The notes under the pieces are model-generated. The model worked only from the letters and a program-made list of their open reading frames with translations, was not told the DNA's origin and searched no databases. Source: Fasciola hepatica (taxonomy: Eukaryota; Platyhelminthes; Trematoda; Plagiorchiida; Fasciolidae). From it: a stretch of 64,000 bases of DNA. The translations under genes and the position numbers were made by a program. Location: positions 1,756,001 to 1,820,000 of the forward strand of contig CANUEZ040000167.1 in NCBI GenBank assembly GCA_948099385.1, given 5' to 3'. Shown here piece after piece: positions 46,345 to 57,531 of the stretch. How positions within the stretch are numbered: position 1 is the stretch's first letter; each line of letters opens with the position of its first letter.

Positions 46345-46600
46345 CTACACCAGTGGTGGTCGAGTGGTTAAGGCGTTCATCACCTCAGATACAGGGGGGT
46401 CGAGACCCGCCGATGTCGGTCACTTTGGTGGTTATCAGCAATCCGCTGTCACCCAGATCGTTAGTGACTGGATCATTACAACCTCCTGTTGTTCTGTACT
46501 CCAAATTTTGGGGTTAGGTTGTCTATTATCCCCAGTGGAGCAGCGGCTTATCAGACTATGGGGTAATCACCTTCCACTGCGAAAAAAACGCAAGTATGTG
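46345..46600 (+). repeat. tRNA-derived SINE, plus strand
   Basis: GTGGTCGAGTGGTTAAGGCG is a good tRNA-Ser/Leu-like A-box region. GGGTCGAGACCCGCCGATG replaces the B box, followed by GTCACTTTGGTGGTTATCAG (shared with the SINE at 38350-38640) and a unique 3' body. Confidence 0.65.
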
Positions 46601-46742
46601 ATGATAATAATAGTGACATGGTTGATTCACGCGATTATAGCTGACTGGAAATGACAGAAGATATGTTATCATTTTCACATTGTTCCTGAACACAGGTACA
46701 ATGAGAGGAGTGATTCGTCTATCGCTCCAAAGTATACATACA

Positions 46743-46745
<3 letters not shown>

Positions 46746-46804
<59 letters not shown>
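46746..46804. repeat. TA microsatellite
   Basis: 59 bases of alternating TA. Confidence 0.95.
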
Positions 46805-46807
<3 letters not shown>

Positions 46808-47255
46808 CTCACTAAACTCTATTCTTTCCATCGCAATACAGAAAACATCACTGTCGAAGTCTTAGGTTAAAACCTTCATGCAACAAATCAAAACAATAAG
46901 ATATTTAACGAATCTCGACCATGAAATATGAATGTAAAAGTCACGCATTTTTTATTACATACAAAATGAATTACAATAAAAATACTGCAAGAGGAGTTTG
47001 TGGGGAACATTCACTTCAAATCCAGTTTGCTGATGCTGCCTTTGATAAGAAAATGGTTGTTGGCTGGGCGAAAGACAGAGAGGTAAAAGGTGTTCCATAA
47101 CTTATCCATCCGGCGGAAGAACAGAAGTTGGAAGGTCGAGGTCCGAGATCGGGCGACAGAAACCCGATAAGAATGACTAGCTTTCTGTGCTCAGAATCGG
47201 TTCGGCTGTGCTCTTTTTCACTTCCTTTTTATTTATTATGCAATAATTTAGGCAT

Positions 47256-47322
47256 AGAGCCGCGGTCAATGAAAGTGACCGGCGGCGGTAGGAATCGAAC
47301 TCGGGTCGTTAGGACCGTTGAA
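47256..47322 (-). repeat. SINE head fragment
   Basis: Minus strand GAGTTCGATTCCTACCGCCG, then CCGGTCACTTTCATTG, matches the B-box region and following block of the SINE family. Confidence 0.5.
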
Positions 47323-47399
47323 AAGTGATAAAAATAGGAACGGGCGAGGCAAGTTCGGAGAAACAAAACGCAAATTGCGATAGAATAAGGACAATGAAG

Positions 47400-49880
47400 T
47401 AATTGCATGGCGATGGGAAAACTACTGCAAATTGGATGTTAAAACTGGTCCATCTACCAGACGAATGGCTTTACGATGCAGCCGGTCGGGAAGAGATAAA
47501 GAAAAAGACGAAACTCTACTCCAGATGTGACAACAGTATGCAGGTGTGAGACGAATTTGAGCTCAGTAAAGTAAGAAAAGGTGGAAGAAATGTCCAGCAC
47601 GGGATATAAAACCAACCTTGCGCGCAGCAGGAGAAGCAAGCGCATATATGTATGAAGACCAGGACAGAGAAGAGACGATCGAAAGGCCCAGGAAAGGCAT
47701 CGAGTTGGAGGAACGAAGGGGAAAACTCCAGTGGGGAGAAAACGAATGGTGTTTGAGAGAAATCGAAAAAGAGATGTTTCGGAAGCACTGAAGGGACCAT
47801 TATTTTAAGAGATCTGTCCAAGGTCCACGCTGAGCTGTTTCAAGAGCACAGCGGTCAAGTTCGATGTTAGCGACAACACGGCGGGAGGTGGGATACTAGA
47901 GGGAGCAATGTATGGTGGTATCGATAGCAAAAGCGTAGATGGGTTGGAAGTGGCGGGTAAGAGTTCATTAATGAAAAGCAGGAAGAGGGTGAGCGAAAGT
48001 ACAGAACCCTGGGGAACATCAGCATTCACAAGAAAAGCTGTGATTGTGCCCCATCGACTGGAATGGGGACGACTGAGTTACTGAGAAAACTCGACTTCCA
48101 CAAGACAACATTTAGAAATCTAAAAATGGGCAATTTAGACAGTAAACCTTTGCATCAAACACGCTCAAAAGCCTTCAATATATCTAGTGAGATCATGTGT
48201 GTTACTTCGTGGTTATCGGGTGCTGCTGACCAAGAGTGCGAGACAATAACTAGCAAATCACCCTTGGAATGGCAAGGTCATAATCCGCACTGACGATCGC
48301 TCAACGGTCTTTCACGTTCGATGAACAGTCGTAGCTGGTCGGAAATTATAGTCTCTATTGCTTTCAAAATGATAAAAGTCAGGGAAATAGGACGGTAGTT
48401 GTTCGGGTCGGCATCACCGTGTTTGGGAATAGGAAAAATAAAGGCTTCTTTCTATAGGACGAGAAACGTATCAGATTTGACAGGAGGACAAGAAAGACGA
48501 CGTAAAATTGGTGCTAACCCTAAGACATTTTTTCAGTACGATGGATGGAATACCGTCCAGATCAGATGTTTGTTCTGGGCCAGTGATTGTAAGATCTGGG
48601 GGATCTCTCTGTTTGTGATAAGGGGAATAAAAGGACGGCTAGGAAGATTGGCTGGGAGTGGAAGAATAGAAGAGTTGGGCAAAACTGAAGTAGAGGCAAA
48701 CAAGGAAGCTAAAACGTCGGCTTTCTCATAGGGTTCACAGACTTGAGAGTCAGAAGAGCTACACATGGGGGAGAAATTGGAGGGGCGAAAATTACGATAA
48801 ATGGCTTTGGCGGATAAAGCTAAACGTTCGGATTTGTGGTGGGTGGGACGATCTTGACTTTTTGAATGCAAAGCGAGCATTTGCTTCTGACATGCATGAA
48901 GAAACTGCGAGATTGGGGAGTAGCGGAGCGGCACCGCCGTCTGAATGCTAATTTATTCAAGCACACGGCATGACTGCATACGTAGGTAAAACACTAACGA
49001 CAACGTAGTTTGCCGGGTTTGGAATAAAAAGGGGCATACCTTGGAGAACTGTCTCACTAAAGTCTGAAACGGAGGAAGAGACATCAGATGTAAGACAATA
49101 ATCACCTCAGAGAAAGGACACCACAAAATCACAAAAACCATCTCAGTTGGCTGAATCGTAACGATAAAAGGTATGTCTGGAGTTGCACACAGGAACTAGG
49201 AGAGAAGAAACTGGTGCGGAAGCAAATAAGACGGTGGTCCGATGACCTAAATGGGGGAAAGGGAATTAGAAGAAGACCAAGAGGATGTGCACGATCGGGG
49301 ATGCGTGTGGGACAGTCAACGAGTTGAACTGGATTGTTGACCACAGCGAATGCTTCGGCCTCGCGCCTCACAGCCGCAGTACCAGAAGAGTGCAAAAGTC
49401 AGTCCTTATCGCAGACATTAAAGTCATTAAAATCGGTAACTTGGCAACTAGGGCTTGATGCAAACAAGTTGTCAGTGAAAGAAGACAATAAATCAAAAAG
49501 TGAGGGATCGCCACCGTTGGAAGAGCGATAAACCGTACAGAAGTATTGGTTAAAGGGAAGGAAGAGTAGTTTCAGTCAAATCAGCTGGAACTTGGGGTTG
49601 GAAAAGTCCAAGTATAAGGTACGAGAGGCAGCGACAGATCGGTGGATGCAGGCGCAAACACCACCTTTACGTGAAAATGGGGAATGGAAAAAGTAGTTCA
49701 GAAACTGGAGGTGGGTAGTATTCGACGGGGGAGAGATTTGCGTCTCGGTTAAGAATAAGGCAAGGGGAGAAGATTGAGGAAAATTGTGTAGAATAAATAT
49801 TGTGTCTCAAACCACGGAAATTGGCGAAAGCTAGAATTCTTTTTTGTGACTTCCAAGTAGACATGAACGATGATCTTCTA
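47400..49880 (-). mobile_element. LINE of a non-RTE (Jockey/CR1-like) clade, degenerate
   Basis: Minus strand. The endonuclease part is at 49864-49129: AFANFRGLRHNIYS, VQLVDCPTRIPDRAH and SSDHRLI. The linker at 48934-48533 has HACQKQMLALHSKS and YEKADVLASLFA. Reverse transcriptase pieces are a LLSDRQCG-like block near 48290, VTHMISLDILKAFERVWC near 48170, and VPQGSVLSLTLFLLFINELL at 48020-47960. The catalytic YADD region is not readable. Frameshifts and stops are common. The QGSVLSPTLFLLFIN style is closer to Jockey/CR1-type LINEs than to the RTE families here. Confidence 0.7.
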
Positions 49881-50879
49881 TGAGTCGCTAATTTAATGTT
49901 TTTGGAGAAGCCAATAACCTAACGCTATGGCCTGGAGTGGCGAGCCACAAGGTTAACATAGGAAAGACGGTAGAACTAACCCCGGCGACGGCAGAATCGT
50001 CTACCATACATTAAAAAAACCCAACATTTTTTGTGCGGTGAGGCTACCATCAACCGCCAGTATGCTCTTGAGCAGCGATGTAATAAAGTGTCATCTAAAT
50101 GTTTGCGCTGTTCTGGATTGAATCTCCGAGGCAGTCACATGGTGGGCACCGTAGAAAAAAAGAGCTGCTTTTGTCAGGATCAACATTTTTTGGTGGGCGA
50201 TAACAACTAATTGCGGTGAGTACTAACTCACTCGTTTAATGGTCAACAGATATGCCTGATGAAATGGTCGTTTATTGGAAACACTGGTTCGGACAAATCA
50301 ATCAACTATATCAACAATGCTTATCTGTATATCAGTTATCCAGTTCATTTAAAGACAGTCATTATCCAGTCAGCGGACAGAATTATGTGGTTCGCATGCC
50401 TCATTTAACCTTACTGCGTTCAGTTCGCCTGATCCAGTCGCACTCATTGTCGCTAACTTACTGTTTATAATTGTATTGAGACAATAACTACTTTCTTATT
50501 CAGTAAGTAGTACACACTCCAATACAACGATTTATGACAACTGGTCACAATCGACATTTCAAAACTGTGGACCGCCCAGCTACAGGCAAGCTTGCCAAGT
50601 GAACTAAAGACACCAATTCGACGGTACACACATCGATACAACATGAATTCAAATATTTTGAAACCCCCATTGTTGTTACCACAGGGTTGCTGCTGGATGT
50701 AATTTGTCAATCACAAAGATTTCCAGAGTTTTTCCTTCAAGCTGGATAGGCACCTTCAAGCTTGGGCTTTTTATCTGTTGAGGGTAGCATTCGCTTTTTT
50801 GTGGTTTGCACTGATATCAAACACGGATTGAATTGGGAGGTTTTACGGCCTACCAAAAATTCACTAATCGGTGGTACTC
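49881..50879. other. No clear gene
   Basis: Short frames only (for example 50252-50470). It could include diverged N-terminal Penelope sequence, but no motif supports this. Confidence 0.35.
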
Positions 50880-51840
50880 ATACGCCCGATTACACACTTC
50901 GTGGAACTTACAAGTTAGCAAAATATCACAATGTCCTATTGAATGCGTATGAAAAGATAGTGGTAAGACACATCATTCACGCTTTTGAATTTTCCAGATT
51001 TTTGAGAAACTTCCAATTAAAAATCGATGAAATTGTTGTGATTTCCTCATATACGAGTGTACCTACTAACGACAGTTTGTAAGCCAGTGGCTTACAAACG
51101 TGGATTGGTCAGAACTCTCTTCAACAGAGCCCAAAAAATCTGTACAGAAGATCAAATACAAAACGAAGAGGAGTTCATAAAAAGAACGCTGCTGGCTAAC
51201 GGTTATCCGGAGAACTTTATCAGACAACATCAGAGGCCGAGACTTGTGCGCGCGAAAACAATGAACGTGGAGAAGAAGCAAGTTTTTATCACTTTGCCTT
51301 TTAAAGGAGATCATTTATTCAATCAAATAAATTGTAATCTCAAGTCAGCTCTAAGGCACACATACACAGCGGCGCAGTTGCGTTTGCTGCAGACGACCAT
51401 AAGGTTATGTTTTCAAAATCACCCAAACTCTTGCTGATCCCAATGCCTCACATACAGTCTATCAGTTCACTTATAGTTACGATAACGTATACACCGGCAG
51501 CACGGATCGTTACTTGATTCAACGAGTGTAAGAACACATACCCAAATGGCTGTCAAACTTGAAAACGCAACCTGCTGGGGCAACACACAACGACGTGAAA
51601 CCGCCAGCTTCTTCGATTGCAAGACATTTGATTGCATCAGGTGACGAAGTTGACCTGACCCAGTGTTTCAAAGCATCGTTGCGCAATCCGACACCGAAAC
51701 TATTAGAGTTCAGTGAAGCTATTCTAATCATGATGCATCAGCCAGCACTCTGTGCACAAAAACGATTGACCCAAAAATGTTCGTTTACCTTGGCGTTAAC
51801 ACGACAGACTTCACTCTCCCCAACGTACGTACTGTAAGCA
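50880..51840 (+). pseudogene. Penelope-like element copy 1, internally deleted
   Basis: The N-terminal part ends with FSRFLRNFQLKIDEIVV and YTSVPTNDSL, an early reverse transcriptase block. It jumps directly (near 51080) to AYKRGLVRTLFNRAQKICTE, which normally lies after the palm. LPFKGDHLFNQIN follows, then a GIY-YIG-like remnant: YQFTYSYDNVYTGSTDRYLI, ASSIARHLIASGDEVD, LLEFSEAILI. The polymerase core is deleted. Confidence 0.75.
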
Positions 51841-51884
51841 CTTTCGATCGTGCCTACTTTACTGTTGCACTTACCTCCCTACTG

Positions 51885-53280
51885 TACCATGTATATATAC
51901 TGAAACGTTTTACGTCCGCGGTTGACAAGAGTAAACGAAATGCTTGGATCTCACGACTTATGTCTTCTCTCTGTTCTAATGAATTGGATAAAGGGGACCC
52001 AATGTTTCGAGTTTCGAAATAGTAAAGTTTTGGACCAGATTAATGCGAAAGGGAAACACATGGCTCCATCTGATGTCTAATCGCTGTTTACGAATGTTCC
52101 CGTTCGGGAAGGGGGGGGGGGGGGGGTCATACGTATCATCTGTGACCATGTCGACCAAAACCAACTCAAAATCGGTATACCAGTATCAGTTCTGGAATGA
52201 CAATTACTACTGTGCACAACAAACGTATCGTTTTCCTTCCTTGGGCAGGCTTGCAGACAAATTGACAGTGTCACAATGGGAAGTCCATTGGGTCCCATTC
52301 TGGCAGATATATTTATGGCTCATCTTGAGGGAAAGGCGAGCAAAATTCTGGAACGTTCAGAACTTTACAAACGATACGTTGATGATGCTCTAATCATCAC
52401 AAAAAGTCTGGAAGAAAACAACATGGATTATGAATGAACTCAACCGTCTGCATCCGAATACACGATTCACGATGGAAGCAGAAATAGACAATACACTGCA
52501 TTTCCTCGACATTATTATAACTAGGAGGAATGATGGAACAATCACTAGGTCTGTTTACCGAAAAGAAACTTGGACAGGCCAATACCTGCACTTTGACAGC
52601 TTTGTGCCTGTGGAATAATATAAATGTGGTCTAGTTCGAACAGTATTTAGGAGAGCACGACGTATTTGCACAGAAGACACAATCGACAACGAACTACGAC
52701 AGCTGAAAGAAGCCTTGACCGAAAACGCTTATCCCGATGCGTTTATCGAAAGGCACAGCAAGCCTAAGGTCGTCAGACAAACGAATTGTTGGGCAGAAAA
52801 ATTACTGGCCATCCTTTGTCTTCCATACAAAGGTGATGACGTCAACTGCTTGCTCAAACGACAACTTGGATCAGCGCTAGCCCGAACATATTATGCAGCT
52901 GACCTCAGAATTGTTCATCGAACGGTTGAGATCCCCACACCCTCGGTAAAACAACGTCCATCTCTGTACACCAAATCGAATCTGATTTACCAATTTCAGT
53001 GTAGTTGCGGAGCAACCTACGTGGATCGAACAGAGCGGCAGTTGCGTAACCGAGTGATTGGATATATTCCCAATTGGGTACAACGTTTTGTGGTGCAATC
53101 AGGGTCAGATCAAAGGCATAATGACAACGTTCGGAACCATAAGATCCCGTCGTCGGCCGTCATCTTCTGATGACGCAACATCTAGCTGACCGAAGCACTG
53201 CGTTTCCGGTCATTTACGTGGCAAAGAATACCAGGCTGTTGAGATTTGCTGAAGCCATTGCCACCCATCGATAGAAACCT
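51885..53280 (+). pseudogene. Penelope-like element copy 2 with reverse transcriptase and GIY-YIG
   Basis: Reverse transcriptase blocks: SLFTNVP near 52085, VTMGSPLGPILADIFMAHLE near 52270-52330, and YKRYVDDALII near 52370 (catalytic YVDD intact). These are followed by HFLDIIITRRNDGTI, VYRKETWTGQYLHFDSF, GLVRTVFRRARRICTED and LCLPYKGDDVN. The GIY-YIG endonuclease start is NLIYQFQCSCGATYVDRTER. A 16-G run at 52111-52126 and several frame breaks disrupt it. Penelope elements use this endonuclease for target priming. Confidence 0.82.
52111..52126 (+). repeat. Homopolymer G run
   Basis: Sixteen consecutive G inside the Penelope reverse transcriptase region. It shifts the frame and could also be a sequencing length artefact. 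Confidence 0.9.
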
Positions 53281-53589
53281 ATATTGTGTCAGCAGGAACA
53301 GCTCTTTGTTAATGTGTCTTTACCATGGTGACGTAACTTGACCATTGTAATTTCCCCTATATTTGTCAAATATTACGGTTTTACATAAACTTATATAAAC
53401 AGTACCTTTCAGCAGTATGCACCACGTTGAGATGCAGCGATATCGTCCCGCACATAAATCGTGCTATGTTGCAACTGTGGCTTTTCTTTTCATGATTATT
53501 TCGGGAAAAGCATGTTTCAACTTCCATAGAACTTTGTCTCACATTACGATCCTTCCCTTTCAAACTCGATTTATAGGCAAACTGATGGT

Positions 53590-53935
53590 GTTACTATGGC
53601 ATCTCCAATATGCCCCATCGTAGCGAACCCTTTTCTGAATTCTATGAAACCTAAAGCACTAATGACTTTTATTCAACCCCACCTCCGAGGCTCCACACAC
53701 ACACACACGTATGCGCGTACGATATGTCGATGGTACCCTTACGGTTATCAAATCAAAACAAAAAGACAGCTTCCTGCACCGTCTCAACCAACAATGCAGT
53801 TCTATCGATTATACAACGGCGACAGACTGCTGTCTGGAAGTGAACGAATCACGAAAATTCAACATCAGTGTTTATAGAAAACCCACAAAACCAGACAACT
53901 AATTGCATTTCAATTCAGCTCATCCACAATGTATG
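53590..53935 (+). pseudogene. Penelope-like element copy 3, reverse transcriptase fragment
   Basis: MASPICPIVANPFLNSMKPK (the MGSP...NLF block) at 53596, then VRYVDGTLTVIK near 53715 with YVDG instead of YVDD, KDSFLHRLNQQ, and NISVYRKPTKPDN, HFNSAHPQCMKR. It has a different sequence from copy 2. It runs into the inverted terminal segment at 53957. Confidence 0.75.
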
Positions 53936-53956
53936 AAACGAACACATACTTTATAG

Positions 53957-54102
53957 AAAAAGGCGCGATAGCGAACAAGCTCGTTTTCGGTAACTTCATC
54001 CTCTGGCTAATACAGTTACATATATATACGATAGGAATGCATATTTTCGGAACAAAATAGAGGATATTTACAGTATCAAATTAAGATTGGTCAGTCAATA
54101 TT
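53957..54102 (-). repeat. Penelope 3' terminal segment, left arm of inverted pair
   Basis: Its complement matches 54719-54865 over about 147 bases: TTTGTTCCGAAAATATGCAT, GTAACTGTATTAG, GAGGATGAAGTTACCGAAAA, CGAGCTTGTTCGCTATCGCG. It lies just 3' of the minus-strand Penelope frame at 54091-54540. Confidence 0.85.
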
Positions 54103-54540
54103 GTAGGTGTTTTGCGATTCGGAAAATGGGTGGGAAGTTGGTTGCTCGTGGTTGGGAAAACTCGGTGTAGAAAGTACATTTGGGGTGAGTTGGCTGTTTC
54201 CTGTCACGACTGAAATATCGCGGTCGAGATCACCATGATTTTGTCCCCCATTTTCCGATCGCGGCCAGGGTAGCTGCAGTGATTTGACAAATCGCTTGTG
54301 TGAACAAAGCGACGGATTTAACAGCCTAATCGCTACTGCCTCCGCTGCTACCAAAGTGATTTGGCGAACGATCTTCGAGGAATTCACAGGCACTTTGTAA
54401 ATTATCTTGAAGGCTTCGATGTCTACCTGGTGCCCTGTCTCGGCAAGGTGCGCTACGATTGCACTAGTTGTGGTTCTTCTAGTTCCTTGGTTTGTGTTCC
54501 TTGATTCTTTGGGACAGTTGCCGTGTCGAACTACTAGTTC
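54091..54540 (-). pseudogene. Penelope GIY-YIG C-terminal half, minus strand
   Basis: Reads TRQLSQRIKEHKPRNTN, SAIVAHLAETGHQVDIEAFK, and LVAAEAVAIRLLNPSLCSHK, the second half of the GIY-YIG domain (Arg, His and Glu blocks), then a Ser/Pro-rich C terminus ending QNTYNID. It starts abruptly at the point where the plus-strand half begins. Confidence 0.75.
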
Positions 54541-54728
54541 GGCGCCTAAAGGATGCAATCGCCCGTACATTTCCCGCCGCTACTCTACGCGTCCACTTCA
54601 CAGGCCGGTCAATGATTTCTATGAATCTCAAGGACAAAATGCCTGTCCTTTCCTCCTCCATGTTAACCTATTCGTTTGTTTGCTCATGTTCGGCAAGCTA
54701 TGTAGGCAAAACGACACGGCAATATTGA
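54510..54728 (+). pseudogene. Penelope GIY-YIG N-terminal half, plus strand
   Basis: VELLVRRLKDAIARTFPAAT, then LKDKMPVLSSSMLTYSFVCS and CSASYVGKTTRQ, which is the pre-domain and first half of GIY-YIG. After TTRQ the frame passes straight into the 3' terminal segment, so the second half is missing from this arm. Confidence 0.75.
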
Positions 54729-54865
54729 CAGACCAATCTTAAATTGATACTGTAAATACCCTCTATTTTGTTCCGAAAATATGCATTCCTATTGTATATA
54801 TATGTAACTGTATTAGTTAGAGGATGAAGTTACCGAAAACGAGCTTGTTCGCTATCGCGCCTTTT
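54719..54865 (+). repeat. Penelope 3' terminal segment, right arm of inverted pair
   Basis: Inverted partner of 53957-54102, with few differences and the same order of blocks. Confidence 0.85.
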
Positions 54866-55330
54866 TTCATAATGCAATGGGACTATTTAGTGGAACACAT
54901 ACTTATTTCCTCACCCGCTAACAGAGTTGAAAATCTTTGCGATGGTGACATCGACCATAGAACAGATCTGATGCGCCTGAACAACGTCCTACAAGACAAG
55001 AACTATCCACCAAAACTAATAAGAAAGCCACTGAACATATGCAAACCAACAACAAAGAACAAAAAGGAAAAGTAGAGCGTGACTCCAATCAGAATCTTAT
55101 ATAGATCAGGCAATTCCGAGGTAATCAGAAAGAACCTCGAGGAATTCAGTATTCACACATTCTTCCGAGTGGATAATACACTGAAACGTCACCTCATAAA
55201 GGCTAAAGATTCGGCCAACCTGCAAGACCAAAACAACGATCTACAAAATCAGTTGTAATGAATGCGCGGCTGAGTATATGGGACAAACTAGTAGGCACCT
55301 GAGGATCAGAAGAACAGACCACGAGGGTTA
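54866..55330 (+). pseudogene. Further Penelope-like fragment
   Basis: DLMRLNNVLQDKNYPPKLIR, NSEVIRKNLEEFSIHTFFRV, NTLKRHLIKAKDS, and NECAAEYMGQTSRHLRIRRT from 55257. This is the region from after the palm to the GIY-YIG start. It ends where RTE-B begins. Confidence 0.65.
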
Positions 55331-55336
55331 AGAAGA

Positions 55337-56491
55337 ATGCGGATTGTCTTGAGCATGAAAGCTGAGCGTGCACTGCTACACTGGATTCCAGCCAGCAGTC
55401 GTTTGTGTGCAATTCGGTTGGACGGTTCTGCTCGTATTGACAACAACAAACTGAAGCGCCGACGTTTGTTCGTCGTGTCTGTGTATGCGGCGACTGACTG
55501 CAGGTCCTCTGAGGACAAAGACGAATTCTATCAGGATTTGTCTCAGCTGTTTCGAAGTGCACGTTCAACGGACGTGGTGTTCATTGTTGGGGATTTCAAC
55601 GCCCAAGTTGGCCTTTTGGGAGATTCCGGAAGGCACATTGGAGGCCCATTTGCTATCCCAGCCGATGGTACCGATAACAGCGATCGTCTCATTCAGCTGC
55701 GTTCTGACCACATATTGTTTCTGGCAAGTACGAACTTCTGGCATAAGAAGCGGCTGGGACTCATATGGCGTCCTCCTTCATTTTCACAACGTTGGACTCA
55801 GATTGACCATTTCGGGATTGGTCTCCGCTGGCGTGGATCAGTTGAAGATTGTCGTTCATTTTGGTCTACGCCTGTGGACTCAGATCACGCCTTGGTACGT
55901 GCTCGCTTCCGCTTACGTCTCGTCCGTGGTCGCACCAAAGTAAGTGCCGCATGTCCCGCGCAGTTGCTTTCAGAAGATAACTTGCAACACAGTTTCCAGA
56001 CGGATGTGTCTACGCAGTTGTCGATGCAGCCAGGTGAACGTTGGCAACAGACCAGGGAAGCATTGTATGCCGCTTCGAATGCCACTCAGGACTCTAGTCC
56101 AAGTCGGTCTCAGAAACGATGGATGTCTTCGACATCAGTTGCTCTTATGTATGCGCGCAGATCCGTCCTTCCGGATTCCACATTCAATGAAGTGCGCAAA
56201 TCCCTGGGACATCTACTGACAAGGAGCCTGAGAAATGACCGTGTGAAGTGGTGGATTGCGAAATGTAGTGAAATGGAAAAGACTGCGTCCACTGGCAATG
56301 CTCTTTTGGTTAGAGGTACCGGTCCACGGAATCCTGGTGTAAGTGAGTTAATTAGGGAATCCGACGGCTCAGGGACGTCGTCTGGAGCATTTTGGGAAAC
56401 AAATCAGCTGGTTCGATTTAACTGTGGACCTTTAAAATATACCTGCCAGGGAAACGATGCAAGTAGACATCAGTCCTCCATCAGAGATTAA
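55337..56491 (+). pseudogene. RTE-B endonuclease, open but N-terminally truncated
   Basis: 384 open codons: MKAERALLHWIPASSRLCA, FVVSVYAATDCRSSEDKDEF, FIVGDFNAQVG (canonical GDFN), LFLASTNFW, WTQIDHFGIG, DSDHALV, then the linker FNEVRKSLGHLLTRSLRNDR. The first endonuclease blocks (NVRTL, SETR) are absent because the element is 5' truncated here, so it cannot be active. Confidence 0.82.
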
Positions 56492-57330
56492 CTGAAATGG
56501 TACAAAGCCACTGGACCGGATAGGTTATCTCCATCTTTTTTCAAGGATAAAGGCGAACTTTTGGTTTCGAAGTTAACAAAACTCCTCCGGGTTATTTGGG
56601 ATAGCGAGCAGATTCCTAAGGAAAGGTGTGAATCGGTGATTGTGCCGATTAACAAGAAAGGTGACAGGTCCACTAATGAAAACCACAGAGGAATTAGCTT
56701 GGTAAGTATCGCATCCAAACTGCTCACCGGTCTTATTCTCCACCGATTACCCAGCGCGCGCGAACTGTGTAAGCCTGAGAATCAAGCCAGTATTAGGCCT
56801 GGTCGTGGTCGTATTGGCCACATCTTTTCTCTTCTATAAATCTTAGAGCACAAACACATCTTCCGTGGGCCCACAATCTGTCTTTCTTGATCTGAAAGTG
56901 GCGTCCGACTCAGTGGACCAAACAGTTTTCTCTGGTGCTGCCTCTCACTGAGGGATGTGCGAAAGAAGTTTATTTCTCTTTTTCAGTGCTTGAATGGGAG
57001 CAGCCGAAGCCGAGTTCGTGCTTAGGGCGATCTTTCCCCGAGTTCATCATGGAAAGTAATGTTCGTCAGGGTTGCCCTCTTCCGCCCTTCCTCTTCAATT
57101 TTGTGGTTGAACTGATTCTTGAGATAGCCCTATCCTCGTGTGAGAATAGCGGCGTCAATCTTTGCTCAGGCAGAAAACTGTCTGACTTGGAATATGCGGA
57201 CGATATTGTTCTTCTGAGTGAAGATACAGGTAAGTTGTAGGCTCTTTTAGATAGCCTCAACAACATTTTAGTAGTGTTTGGAATGCCCTTTGTCCCTTCA
57301 AAGCGTAAAATGATGTCGCACGACTGGGTT
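56492..57330 (+). pseudogene. RTE-B reverse transcriptase, first part of copy 2
   Basis: VSKLTKLLRVIWDSEQIPKE, VIVPINKKGDRSTNENHRG, ISLVSIASKLLTGLILHRL, RPGRGRIGHIF, then after breaks SNVRQGCPLPPFLFNFVVEL and LEYADDIVLLSEDTGKL plus stop. The break near 56930 and the stop after GKL are shared with 23049-24800. Confidence 0.85.
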
Positions 57331-57531
57331 ACCTCAATTATCATCATTGGCATCGTACAGCGTTAAACAGTAGGGCAAGCCCCACTGAACACTGCCTTTC
57401 TCACCATGTTCCACGTTGAATTAGAAAGTATGAATATACAAGATGGACACGGAGTGGACCTACATGGGAAAAGGAGAGAATGCCCTAGCAACACACGGAA
57501 TACACAGTCTAACTGTACAAACACGCATCGA

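Larger units (their letters stand above)
55331..57338 (+). mobile_element. RTE-B LINE copy 2, 5' part
   Basis: Same family as 23049-24800 but reaching further 5' into the endonuclease. It is cut at 57338 by the nested RTE-A insertion and resumes at 61026. The 8-base ACCTCAAT at 57331-57338 is repeated at 61026-61033. Confidence 0.88.
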
